33,281 nt of DNA from an uncultured Pelagibacteraceae bacterium. Its GTDB lineage: Bacteria; Pseudomonadota; Alphaproteobacteria; Pelagibacterales; Pelagibacteraceae. The stretch covers positions 1-33,281 of the forward strand of contig CACGGD010000007.1 in the NCBI GenBank assembly GCA_902572605.1, in the 5' to 3' direction. Within the stretch, counting starts at the first letter, position 1. Every line of letters starts with the position of its first letter. Both the position numbers and the translations under genes were made by a program. This document shows positions 24,614-32,144 of this stretch, piece after piece. The notes under the pieces were generated by a model. It searched no databases. It was not told where the DNA came from and saw only the letters and a list, made by a program, of their open reading frames with translations.

Positions 24614-25684
24614 TTAAAAACATACCAAGTGGTCAATATAAATCGGAGATTTAATACCAAATTTTTCAGATTTTTCATGTTGATGAATATGATGAGAATG
24701 GACAAAAACAGGTAGATGTTCATCATTTTTTGTTTTTAAAGTATAAATGAAATTGGTTCCTCTAAATTTTCTATCAACAACTTCCAATTTTAATTTACTT
24801 TGGTCATCATGAATTAAATCTTCGGGTTGTAAAAGTAATTTTACTTTACTGCCTGAGGGAAAATTATTTGATAATTTTCCCCTAATTTCTCCTAACACCT
24901 CATGATTTAGTCTATGAACTGCACATTCACTGTCTACTACTTTTACGTCAATAAATACTCCTTTGTTTAAAAAATTAGCTATTTCAATTGAATTTGGTTC
25001 ATGGTGAACATTATAAGGAACATCATATTGTTTTAGTTCCTGGTTTAGAATGATCCCACACTTATCAGCCATAGAGAAGGCTTCATAAGAGTCATGAGTT
25101 ACAATAATAGTTGTTAGGTTTATTCTTTTTAAAAGTTTTTTAACAGAAACTTGAATTTCATCTTTTAAACTTTGATCTATATTCGAAAAAGGTTCATCTA
25201 ACAATAATAAATCAGGTTTAGACATTAATGATCTTGCTAAAGAGACTCTTTGAGCTTCTCCAGCGCTTATTTGATGAGGGAATTTTTCTAATATAGGTTC
25301 TATATGCAAAAGTTTTATAATCTCATTAACGTCTATGATAGAGCCACTTCCATTAGCTCTTTTTTTTCCAAAGTTTATATTATCTATAACTTTATAATTC
25401 GGAAACAAAGAATTATCTTGAAATGATAAAGCTACATTTCTTTTTTCTGGTTCAATATGTGTCTTATCTGAAGAAATTAATTTTTTTTTTAGAAAAATTT
25501 CACCAGAATTAAGTTTTTGAAGACCCGCTATAGTTCTTAAAATAGTTGTTTTTCCAACTCCAGAAGGACCTAATAAAGAAACTATTTCTCCTTGGTTTTC
25601 TATCTTCAGGTTAACATTATTAACTTTGTTCTTTTCACTAGCTACAAAGTTACCATTTTTAATTTCAAAAAATTGTTTTGACAT
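24614..25684 (-). CDS. fbpC: Fe(III) ABC transporter ATP-binding protein
   Basis: A 356-residue ATPase of the Fbp/Sfu type. Walker A is GPSGVGKTT (39-47), Walker B LLLLDEPFSNID, and the switch His is in VTHDSYEAFSM. The signature motif is altered to ISAGEAQRVSLARSL instead of LSGGQxQR. A C-terminal TOBE-like domain (about 235-356; LLLQPEDLI, FRGTNFIYTL) is typical of the iron class. It is the last gene of the operon, 13 bp after fbpB. Metal specificity is inferred from the partner genes and the upstream Fur boxes. Confidence 0.92.
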   Translation of the reverse strand: MSKQFFEIKNGNFVASEKNKVNNVNLKIENQGEIVSLLGPSGVGKTTILRTIAGLQKLNSGEIFLKKKLISSDKTHIEPEKRNVALSFQDNSLFPNYKVIDNINFGKKRANGSGSIIDVNEIIKLLHIEPILEKFPHQISAGEAQRVSLARSLMSKPDLLLLDEPFSNIDQSLKDEIQVSVKKLLKRINLTTIIVTHDSYEAFSMADKCGIILNQELKQYDVPYNVHHEPNSIEIANFLNKGVFIDVKVVDSECAVHRLNHEVLGEIRGKLSNNFPSGSKVKLLLQPEDLIHDDQSKLKLEVVDRKFRGTNFIYTLKTKNDEHLPVFVHSHHIHQHEKSEKFGIKSPIYIDHLVCF

Positions 25685-25697
25685 TATATGAATTATA

Positions 25698-27314
25698 TTA
25701 GTTTTTTTGAGAAAGTATATATTTTGAAGAAAATAAAATTAGAATTGTAGCCCAACTAATCAAAAATAATGAAGGTAGAGCAGCTGCTTCTATTAAATCT
25801 TGAGAAGCATAAACATAAGCCTGAGTAGCAAAAGTTTCAAAATTAAAAGGTCTCAATATCATTGTTATTGGTAACTCTTTGATAATTTCTAAAGAGATAA
25901 GAACAATTATTAAAATGATATTATTTTTAAGATAAGGCATATGAATCTTGTAAAAAGTTTTAATTTTTGAGTACCCCAAAAGATATGCGCTTTCATCAAT
26001 TGAATTATTTATTTTCTCATAGCTTGATTTTATTCCATTAAAAGAGAGAGAGAAAAATCTTATAAAGTATGCTAGGATTAAACCAAATATGGAACCAATA
26101 AATATTTTTTTAGTACTTCCAATATTTGTACTGTCATTAATTAGATCACTGAGATTTGAAAACAAAGTTATAAAGGCTACTGCTAAGATTACACCTGGGA
26201 TAGCATATCCTGAAATAGAAAAATTTGTTAAGTAATTTAAAATTTTACTTTTAGAAATTCTGCTTCCATAGTTAATAAATAAAGAAATAAATACTAGAAC
26301 CAAACTAGCTAAACTTACCAAATATAATGTATTTAAATTAATCCTTAGAATATTTATATCTTGAATATATTTAGGAAATTTAATTGTCCAATATATCATT
26401 TGTGAAACAGGAAATACAAAACTGATAAGAAAAACAGAAAGACAAAAAGAAAAAGCTAATAATGATTTTTTTCCACTTAATTTAATTTTATTAATGGGTT
26501 TAAATCCTCTTCCAGGTTGATGATATTTGGCCTCTTTTCTAGAATAAATCTCTAAAGATAAAAGAAGTAGTATGAATAAAAGCAGAATGAATGAGATTTG
26601 ATTAGCAGAATTAAGATCGTCAAAAGAAATCCATGAATTGTAGATCCCAGTTGTTAATGTGGAAACACTAAAAATAGATACTGTACCAAAATCAGACAAG
26701 CATTCCATTGCTACCAAAGCTAAGCCAGCAATTATAGCCGGTCTTGCCGAAGGTAATATAATTTTTAAAAATGTTTCCTTTTCAGATAGACCAAGATTTT
26801 GACCTACTTCAATATAATTATTTGATTGAAAGAAAAAGGAAGACCTAGTTAGAACGTAGACATATGGAAATAATGAAAAACTAATAGCAATAATAGAGCC
26901 TAAAACTCCGTCTAATTTTGGAATATGGGCGTTATAATTATATTCACCAAAAACATTTGTAAGTATTGAGTAAGCTGTACCGTAATTTTCAAAAAAAGCT
27001 ATTATAGAAAAAGCAAATATATATCCTGGAATTGCAAAAGCTAAGATCAAGGCCCAACTAAAAAAATTACATAAAGGAAACTCATAAAATGATATAAAAT
27101 ATGCTGAAATAACTCCTAATAGAAAAGTTATAGATAAAACTGAAATTAAAATTAATAAAGAATTATTTATGTAATCAAAAAGAAATGTATTTTTTAATAC
27201 TGTAAAATAATTACTCGTCTCTGAAAAAAAACTAAAAAAAACTGTAATAATCGGTAAGGCAACAACTAATGCAATAATAAAAGAACTAAAAAACCAAAAA
27301 TTATATTTATTCAT
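25698..27314 (-). CDS. fbpB: Fe(III) ABC transporter permease (fused double domain)
   Basis: A 538-residue inner-membrane permease with about twelve hydrophobic helices, made of two BPD-type permease halves fused in one chain, as is normal for FbpB/SfuB. The two EAA-like loops are NLGLSEKETFLKIILPSARP and LLGYSKIKTFYKIHMPYLKN. The start overlaps by one base (TAATG) the stop of the 50-residue CxxC protein, so translation is coupled to it. It forms the membrane part of the ferric transporter with FbpC. Confidence 0.93.
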   Translation of the reverse strand: MNKYNFWFFSSFIIALVVALPIITVFFSFFSETSNYFTVLKNTFLFDYINNSLLILISVLSITFLLGVISAYFISFYEFPLCNFFSWALILAFAIPGYIFAFSIIAFFENYGTAYSILTNVFGEYNYNAHIPKLDGVLGSIIAISFSLFPYVYVLTRSSFFFQSNNYIEVGQNLGLSEKETFLKIILPSARPAIIAGLALVAMECLSDFGTVSIFSVSTLTTGIYNSWISFDDLNSANQISFILLLFILLLLSLEIYSRKEAKYHQPGRGFKPINKIKLSGKKSLLAFSFCLSVFLISFVFPVSQMIYWTIKFPKYIQDINILRINLNTLYLVSLASLVLVFISLFINYGSRISKSKILNYLTNFSISGYAIPGVILAVAFITLFSNLSDLINDSTNIGSTKKIFIGSIFGLILAYFIRFFSLSFNGIKSSYEKINNSIDESAYLLGYSKIKTFYKIHMPYLKNNIILIIVLISLEIIKELPITMILRPFNFETFATQAYVYASQDLIEAAALPSLFLISWATILILFSSKYILSQKN

Positions 27315-27466
27315 TAATTCTTTTTAAACATTGATGAAACAATATCTTTAATCTCATTTATCTTTATTTCTGACATTCTTCTATTTGAAATTTTTTGCTT
27401 CATCTTTTCAGCTTCTCTCATACAAGGAGAGCAACCAGTTTTCAACTTATTAAAGTTGATATTCAT
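27314..27466 (-). CDS. 50-residue CxxC protein in the iron operon
   Basis: A short gene between fbpA and fbpB. It starts at the ATG at 27466 with a strong GAGGAG ribosome site 10 bases upstream, and its TAA stop shares a base with the fbpB ATG. The protein is 50 residues: MNINFNKLKTGCSPCMREAE followed by a Lys/Met-rich helix (KMKQKISNRRMSEIKI) and DIVSSMFKKN. C12 and C15 form a CxxC that could bind metal or act in redox. Strong start, good spacing and tight coupling make a real gene likely. It is not recognised as a known family; the ferredoxin-like Bfd family is larger and has four cysteines. Confidence 0.8.
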   Translation of the reverse strand: MNINFNKLKTGCSPCMREAEKMKQKISNRRMSEIKINEIKDIVSSMFKKN

Positions 27467-27502
27467 CTTGATTGATCTCCTCATAGATTTAACAAACGTT
27501 AA

Positions 27503-28522
27503 TTATTTCCAACCTGCGGCTGTCATTACTTCTAAAGCATCAGCTTGTCTTTTTCCGTAATTTACAACTTTAGTTTTGAGATCTTGTTTAAAATCCAATC
27601 CCATGTTGACTACTAGCGGATGGGGAGAAATACCTGCAATCATTGGATATTCAAAAGTATTATTTACTATGTGATTTTGCGCTTCTTCACTTAATAAAAA
27701 TTCTACTAATTTGATTGCATTAGCCTTATTAGGTGCACCTTTAACTAACCCAGCGCCACTAATATTCATATGTGTGCCTCTTCCATCTTGATTAGGAAAA
27801 AATGGTTTTACTTTTTTTGCTGCAGCTTGTTGTTCTGGTCCTTTTTTTCCAGACATCATTAGAGCTAAATAATATGTATTAGCTACTGCTATATCGGCTT
27901 CACCTGCAGCTACGGCTAAAATTTGAGCTCTATCATTACCTTTTGGAGGTCTAGCCATATTTGCAACCATTCCTTTTGACCAATCTGCAATTTTTCTTTT
28001 TCCGTTATTTTTAATTAACGAAGCTACAAGAGATTGATTATAGATATTATTTGAAGCTCTTATTACTAATCTACCTTTCCATTTTGGATCAGCTAAACTT
28101 TCATAAGTCAAACCAGATAGCTCTGCACCACTAACTCTTTCTGGAGCAAAATATACTATTCTAGCTCTTTTTGCTATTCCTACCCATTTAGAAGTTCTAA
28201 AGTTACTAGGCACCGCAGATTTAATTGCTGAACTAGTTAAACCACCTTGTAAGTAAGCAGCAAAAGCCCCTAGTCTTCCAGCATCTGCAGTAATGTATAG
28301 ATCAGCTTGACTGTCAGCTCCTTCTTCTATGATCCTTTTTTCCAAGGCTCCTGACTTACCAGATACCACATTTACTTTAATTCCAGTCTTAGACGTAAAT
28401 TTTTCATAAAGTTGAACATCTGAGTCATAGTGTCTTGCACTAAATATGTTTACCTCATTTGCAAATAGGCTTCCCATAAATGCAAATAGCAAAGCATAAG
28501 TTATTAATGTTAATTTTTTCAT
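27503..28522 (-). CDS. fbpA: Fe(III) ABC transporter substrate-binding protein
   Basis: A 339-residue periplasmic ferric-binding protein of the FbpA/FutA group with a signal peptide (KKLTLITYALLFAFMGSLFA). The mature start EVNIFSARHYDSDVQLYEKF has the metal-ligand type RHYxxD motif (H31, Y32), and the paired tyrosines Y217-Y218 in VANTYYLAL are the Fe-ligand pair. GKSGALEKRIIEEG and GRGTHMNISGAGLV also match. A GAGGG ribosome site lies just before the ATG. Two identical Fur-box cores lie upstream, so repression by iron is expected. It heads the operon fbpA-CxxC protein-fbpB-fbpC. Confidence 0.95.
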   Translation of the reverse strand: MKKLTLITYALLFAFMGSLFANEVNIFSARHYDSDVQLYEKFTSKTGIKVNVVSGKSGALEKRIIEEGADSQADLYITADAGRLGAFAAYLQGGLTSSAIKSAVPSNFRTSKWVGIAKRARIVYFAPERVSGAELSGLTYESLADPKWKGRLVIRASNNIYNQSLVASLIKNNGKRKIADWSKGMVANMARPPKGNDRAQILAVAAGEADIAVANTYYLALMMSGKKGPEQQAAAKKVKPFFPNQDGRGTHMNISGAGLVKGAPNKANAIKLVEFLLSEEAQNHIVNNTFEYPMIAGISPHPLVVNMGLDFKQDLKTKVVNYGKRQADALEVMTAAGWK

Positions 28523-28538
28523 TATACCCTCTTTTAAT

Positions 28539-28553
28539 TGATAATGATTATCA
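28539..28553. promoter_or_regulatory. Fur box 1 upstream of fbpA
   Basis: TGATAATGATTATCA is an interrupted palindrome (7-1-7) matching the classical Fur-box core. It lies 17 bp before the fbpA start codon, in a region that should overlap the promoter or leader. An identical copy lies 27 bp away. Confidence 0.88.
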
Positions 28554-28565
28554 TTTACACTATTT

Positions 28566-28580
28566 TGATAATGATTATCA
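28566..28580. promoter_or_regulatory. Fur box 2 upstream of fbpA
   Basis: A second exact copy of TGATAATGATTATCA. The two cores are spaced 27 bp centre to centre, fitting two Fur dimers on similar faces of DNA (about two and a half turns). The site is also 72 bp upstream of the plus-strand small TM-protein gene at 28652, so both directions may be iron-controlled. Confidence 0.88.
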
Positions 28581-28651
28581 TTTGCATTTATGACGCACCT
28601 TATGCTAGAAGAATGGTTGAAAACATAGGATAAATAGAGTTAATCTTAATA

Positions 28652-28867
28652 ATGTTACAAATAAACCCTAAAAAATTTAAGCATATTCAAAACAAAACTA
28701 TACCTTCTCCATTAAGACCAAAATTTAGAAATAGTAACGAAACAAATATTTATTTTTTGTCAAAAAGAAAATTTGAAGGAAAACAAAGAGATCAATTAAT
28801 TAGAAGAATAAAAATTTTTATTTCAGTTCTACTTGTTGGTATTGGTGGGTATTTATTATCAAGCTAA
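28652..28867 (+). CDS. Small tail-anchored-like membrane protein
   Basis: A 71-residue protein with a basic N-terminal part (QINPKKFKHIQNKTIPSPLR, then RKFEGKQRDQLIRRIKI) and one C-terminal hydrophobic helix (IFISVLLVGIGGYLLSS, about 55-71), so it is probably anchored with the N-terminus in the cytosol. It is divergent from fbpA with the two Fur boxes between them and its end overlaps the convergent hydratase gene by 4 bp. No family recognised; reality of the gene is supported mainly by its position and composition. Confidence 0.65.
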   Translation: MLQINPKKFKHIQNKTIPSPLRPKFRNSNETNIYFLSKRKFEGKQRDQLIRRIKIFISVLLVGIGGYLLSS

Positions 28868-29640
28868 ATTATTTTAGTTTTTACAGAGCCCAACTTATCT
28901 ATTTTGCCCTTGTAAACACCTTTACCTAAAATTGGAACAACTCCTACTGTGGAACCTGTAAAAACGTAAAAATCATTGTTCAATTTAATTTTATCCTTTC
29001 TTAACTTTTTTAAAACAAATTTCAAAGAGTTTAAAGGATTGATGTAAACGGTGTTAGTATTACCATATATAGACTGTTTGGCTTTTCTATTGAAGACACT
29101 AGTTTTTAAATTACCAATATTGATATTCTTAAATTTTTTTTTTGATCCGATAACAAATTTTAAATTGGCCCCAAAATCGGAACATAAGTCACCTAAATAT
29201 TTAATTCCTTTTTTTCTTTGTCGGTATCCAACAACTTCAATACAAGGTGCCATATGAGAAATGTATCTTTTTATATTTTTATTTGTAATACTTTTTTTAA
29301 AATCAAAAAACTTTTTTTTAATTAAATAACAGACTTCGAGCTCTATTCCCAAAGTATATTTGTTAATTCTTACACTTTTATTATTTTTTAAAAAATTGTG
29401 TTTATAAACAGAGGCATAAAAAGGTTCTTTTTCATTTAATTTCTTTAATACAGGTATAGCAGTACCTCCAGCTTTAAAACCGATGATTGGCCTTTTTATT
29501 TTACTTTCACATACTTTTCTAAATTTGTCAGCTTGATCAATTTTTTTAGTATATCGAATTGGGATAGGTGAAATAGTTTTATTTTTAAGAAAGGCTTTTA
29601 CCAATCTATTTGCTATTAAATTTATATTTTTATTTTTCAT
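28864..29640 (-). CDS. 2-keto-4-pentenoate hydratase-like protein (MhpD/FAH superfamily)
   Basis: A 258-residue member of the fumarylacetoacetase-like superfamily related to MhpD/2-oxopent-4-enoate hydratase and 4-oxalocrotonate decarboxylase. Family features in order: PIIGFKAGGTAIP, EPFYASVYKHN, the metal-site LGIELEVCYLI, MAPCIEVVGYR, DFGANLKFVIG and a final FYVFTGSTVGVVPILGKGVY. The chemistry is hydration of a dienoate in catabolism of aromatic or related compounds, but the substrate here is unknown and no other pathway gene is near. It is very Lys-rich, in line with the rest of the window. Divergent from the small acidic-protein gene with 45 bp between starts. Confidence 0.82.
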   Translation of the reverse strand: MKNKNINLIANRLVKAFLKNKTISPIPIRYTKKIDQADKFRKVCESKIKRPIIGFKAGGTAIPVLKKLNEKEPFYASVYKHNFLKNNKSVRINKYTLGIELEVCYLIKKKFFDFKKSITNKNIKRYISHMAPCIEVVGYRQRKKGIKYLGDLCSDFGANLKFVIGSKKKFKNINIGNLKTSVFNRKAKQSIYGNTNTVYINPLNSLKFVLKKLRKDKIKLNNDFYVFTGSTVGVVPILGKGVYKGKIDKLGSVKTKII

Positions 29641-29685
29641 ATCTAAAGCGTTTTATTTTTATATAATTAATGCTATGATAAATCA

Positions 29686-29880
29686 ATGGAAGAAGAATAT
29701 AGTATAGATGAAATTTTAAAAGCTGTTAATGAACTTCAAAGCTCAAATAAAGAAAAAAAGATAGATACAATTGTTATTAATAAACCTACTACTAACAAAA
29801 AACTAGACATACCATCAAATACCCTAAGATTAATTGAAGAAGCAGAAAAAACAATAAAATCAAAACTTCATTTGAAGTAA
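29686..29880 (+). CDS. Small acidic protein with PopZ-like N-terminus
   Basis: A 64-residue protein starting MEEEYSIDEILKAVNELQSS. The SIDEILKAVNEL segment resembles the SMEEILASIRRII start of PopZ/DUF2497 proteins of alphaproteobacteria, but the remaining sequence (KPTTNKKLDIPSNTLRLIEE, then AEKTIKSKLHLK) is too short for the complete PopZ, so it may be only a coincidental helix. The gene lies between divergent hydratase and convergent glycosyltransferase genes, 24 bp from the latter's end. Coding status is supported by composition and clean boundaries. Confidence 0.6.
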   Translation: MEEEYSIDEILKAVNELQSSNKEKKIDTIVINKPTTNKKLDIPSNTLRLIEEAEKTIKSKLHLK

Positions 29881-29904
29881 TGAAAACATAATTCTTATAG
29901 TTTT

Positions 29905-30783
29905 TTATAAATCTCTCAAACTTATATCTTTATAAGGTCGATAATAAGAAGATTTATTAATCATGGCAGCAAATAATCCGTGTAGTTCGGCAAAGATTAA
30001 TTGAATACTTTTCTTTTTAAATAAAAGGATACTTTTAAAGAATTTGAAAAGTAATTTAATTAACAAAATTGAGCCTTTTTTATATGCATAAAATGACCCA
30101 TAATGTTTTTTATTAAAATAGAATCTACTCCAATTGTAATGCCAGTTTCGATTTAGTTTTGAATAAAATTCTAGTCTTTTATCATGAGATGCGGATCCTA
30201 TATGATATGTGTTAATAGCTTTTGAAATAAAAATTTTTTTATTTCTATCCTTTAACCTTTTTGAAAAATCTTGAGCTTCGAAATATAAAAAAATCTTTTC
30301 ATCCCATAAATCTTCAATATCAAAATTATCTTTATTTATTAACCAAGTTAAATCAACAAAATCTACTTCCTTAAGCGCAAACTGACTTGAATTTTTAGCT
30401 TCTTGATACTTATTATAAATCTCATAATTCTTAAAAATTGTATCGTTTTTGTCGTAGGGTGTTAAAATAGAAAAATCTTTAAAATCTTTAACGCATTCTA
30501 TTAATTTATTAATACAATTATCTATTAATTTTACATCTGGTTGAGAAAGAAAAACCATTTTTGTTTTAGACTCTTTTATCCCAATATTAAAAGCTGTACC
30601 AAATCCTAAATTTTCATCTGGAATGATAATTCTTACATTTTTAAATTTACTTTCTATTTTCTTTTTAAATTCTAAATCTCTAGAATTTTCTATGATTATG
30701 ATTGGAACTTCTTTATCAATTTCAAGAATTCTTTCTTCAATTAATTTAGAGCTATGAAAGGATGGAATTACAACAGTTAACAT
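29905..30783 (-). CDS. Glycosyltransferase family 2 (rhamnosyltransferase-like)
   Basis: A 292-residue cytosolic GT-A type enzyme that transfers sugars to surface glycans. It opens with LTVVIPSFHSSKLIEERI, then the nucleotide-sugar motif DENLGFGTAFNIGIKESK and the SQPDVKLID segment in the DxD place, followed by WLINKDNFDIEDLWDEKIFL and a YFEAQDFSKRLKD stretch typical of rhamnosyltransferases of the WsaF/RfbF type. The C-terminal SILLIKLLFKFFKSILLFKK is hydrophobic and basic, suggesting membrane association. It lies 23 bp after gap. Donor and acceptor are unknown; GDP-mannose from the ManC-type enzyme at 1815-3020 could feed the same pathway. Confidence 0.85.
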   Translation of the reverse strand: MLTVVIPSFHSSKLIEERILEIDKEVPIIIIENSRDLEFKKKIESKFKNVRIIIPDENLGFGTAFNIGIKESKTKMVFLSQPDVKLIDNCINKLIECVKDFKDFSILTPYDKNDTIFKNYEIYNKYQEAKNSSQFALKEVDFVDLTWLINKDNFDIEDLWDEKIFLYFEAQDFSKRLKDRNKKIFISKAINTYHIGSASHDKRLEFYSKLNRNWHYNWSRFYFNKKHYGSFYAYKKGSILLIKLLFKFFKSILLFKKKSIQLIFAELHGLFAAMINKSSYYRPYKDISLRDL

Positions 30784-30806
30784 CTTAAATTATTTTAGAG
30801 TTTTAT

Positions 30807-31811
30807 TTAAATTAATCCAGCTATTTGGATTGCGGTATCACACATTCTATTGGAAAAACCCCATTCATTGTCGTACCAAGAAAGAACTCTACTAAATTTA
30901 CCTTTAACAACTTGTGTCTGCGTTGAATCAAATATTGAGCTATGCGGATTATGATTAAAATCTTTAGATACTAAAGGTTTTTCATTTATTGCCAGAATCC
31001 CTTTTAATTCTCCTTTAGCTGCTTTGTCCATGGCTTCATTAATGCTCTCTGAAGATACTTCTTTTTCTGTAACTAAAGTTAAATCAATTAAAGAAACATT
31101 TGGCGTGGGAACTCTAATAGCCGTTCCATCTAATTTTCCTTTTAAACTAGGTAAAACTAAACTCATTGCTTTTGCAGCTCCTGTAGAAGTTGGTATCATT
31201 GATCCCTCTGTCGCTCTAGCTCTTCTTAAATCTTTATGTAATGTATCTAAAAGCTTTTGGTCTCCTGTATAGCTATGAATTGTTGTCATGTATCCATAAT
31301 TAATTCCAAAATTTTTTTCTAGAACCATTGCAACTGGTGCAAGACAATTAGTTGTACAGGATCCATTTGAAATAATATTGTGTTCTTTTTTTAGTTCCTT
31401 ACTATTAACTCCTTGCACCACTGTAAAATCAACTTCTTTTGCGGGTGCTGAAATAATTACCTTCTTAGCTCCGGCCTGAATATGCTTTGATGCTGAGGTC
31501 TTGTCTAGAAAAATTCCTGTACATTCAAGTACAACTTCTGCGCCAACTTTTTCCCAAGGAATGTTTTTTGGATCTCTTTCAGCAAAAACTTTTATATCTT
31601 GATTAGCTATTTTAAATCCATCTTTAGAAGTATGAATTTCCTCATTAATGATCCCATGAGTGCTGTCAAATTTAATTAAATGAGCGTTTGTTTCGATAGA
31701 TCCCAAATCATTTATCGCAACAACTTGAATTTTATTTTGAAAGTTTTCTATTATGGCTCTGAGAATAAGCCTTCCTATTCTTCCGAAACCATTTATTCCA
31801 ATTTTTATCAT
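30807..31811 (-). CDS. gap: Glyceraldehyde-3-phosphate dehydrogenase
   Basis: A 334-residue glycolytic/gluconeogenic GAPDH. The Rossmann motif GINGFGRIGRLILRAI opens the protein, Asp35 in VAINDLGS points to NAD preference, catalytic Cys152 is in SNGSCTTNCLAP and His179 in TTIHSYTGDQ. The C-terminal SWYDNEWGFSNRMCDTAI is typical. The downstream glycosyltransferase begins 23 bp after its stop and may be co-transcribed. The 72 bp upstream (31812-31883) show only AT-rich spacer. Confidence 0.97.
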   Translation of the reverse strand: MIKIGINGFGRIGRLILRAIIENFQNKIQVVAINDLGSIETNAHLIKFDSTHGIINEEIHTSKDGFKIANQDIKVFAERDPKNIPWEKVGAEVVLECTGIFLDKTSASKHIQAGAKKVIISAPAKEVDFTVVQGVNSKELKKEHNIISNGSCTTNCLAPVAMVLEKNFGINYGYMTTIHSYTGDQKLLDTLHKDLRRARATEGSMIPTSTGAAKAMSLVLPSLKGKLDGTAIRVPTPNVSLIDLTLVTEKEVSSESINEAMDKAAKGELKGILAINEKPLVSKDFNHNPHSSIFDSTQTQVVKGKFSRVLSWYDNEWGFSNRMCDTAIQIAGLI

Positions 31812-31883
31812 AAGTTATTTAAAGATTTTTAATATCTATATTAAATTTAAAAAAGTATCAAATCATTAATAATTAATAGAAAC

Positions 31884-32144
31884 TCACTGTTGATTGATTT
31901 CTGTTAATATTTTTTTAAAAAATTCACTAAATAATTTTGCATCATCTTTATTTAAAATATTTTCTTTTTTATTAGCTTCTCTTACTTCTTCTCTGATTTT
32001 TTCTTTAATAAAATGAATCTTATCTTTTGAAAAAGCATTATAAATCTTATTTTCATAAGATCTGAGCGCATATCCAAAAGTTAAGTGAAAAAGCAAAAAG
32101 AACAACAAACAAACAAGTAAAGATTTATATATGAATAATTTCAT
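31884..32144 (-). CDS. Small single-pass membrane protein
   Basis: An 86-residue protein with an N-terminal hydrophobic helix (FIYKSLLVCLLFFLLFHLTF, about 4-23) and a helical, charged rest (DKIHFIKEKIREEVREANKK, then KLFSEFFKKILTEINQQ), compatible with a signal-anchored periplasmic helix. The start overlaps by 4 bp (ATGA) the stop of the GT-C glycosyltransferase gene, implying coupling and a possible helper role. Not recognised. Confidence 0.75.
   Translation of the reverse strand: MKLFIYKSLLVCLLFFLLFHLTFGYALRSYENKIYNAFSKDKIHFIKEKIREEVREANKKENILNKDDAKLFSEFFKKILTEINQQ

Noticed and set aside
28588-28626. 12-codon frame between the Fur boxes and the small TM-protein gene
   Set aside because: Too short, without a convincing ribosome site; could only be a leader peptide by guesswork.
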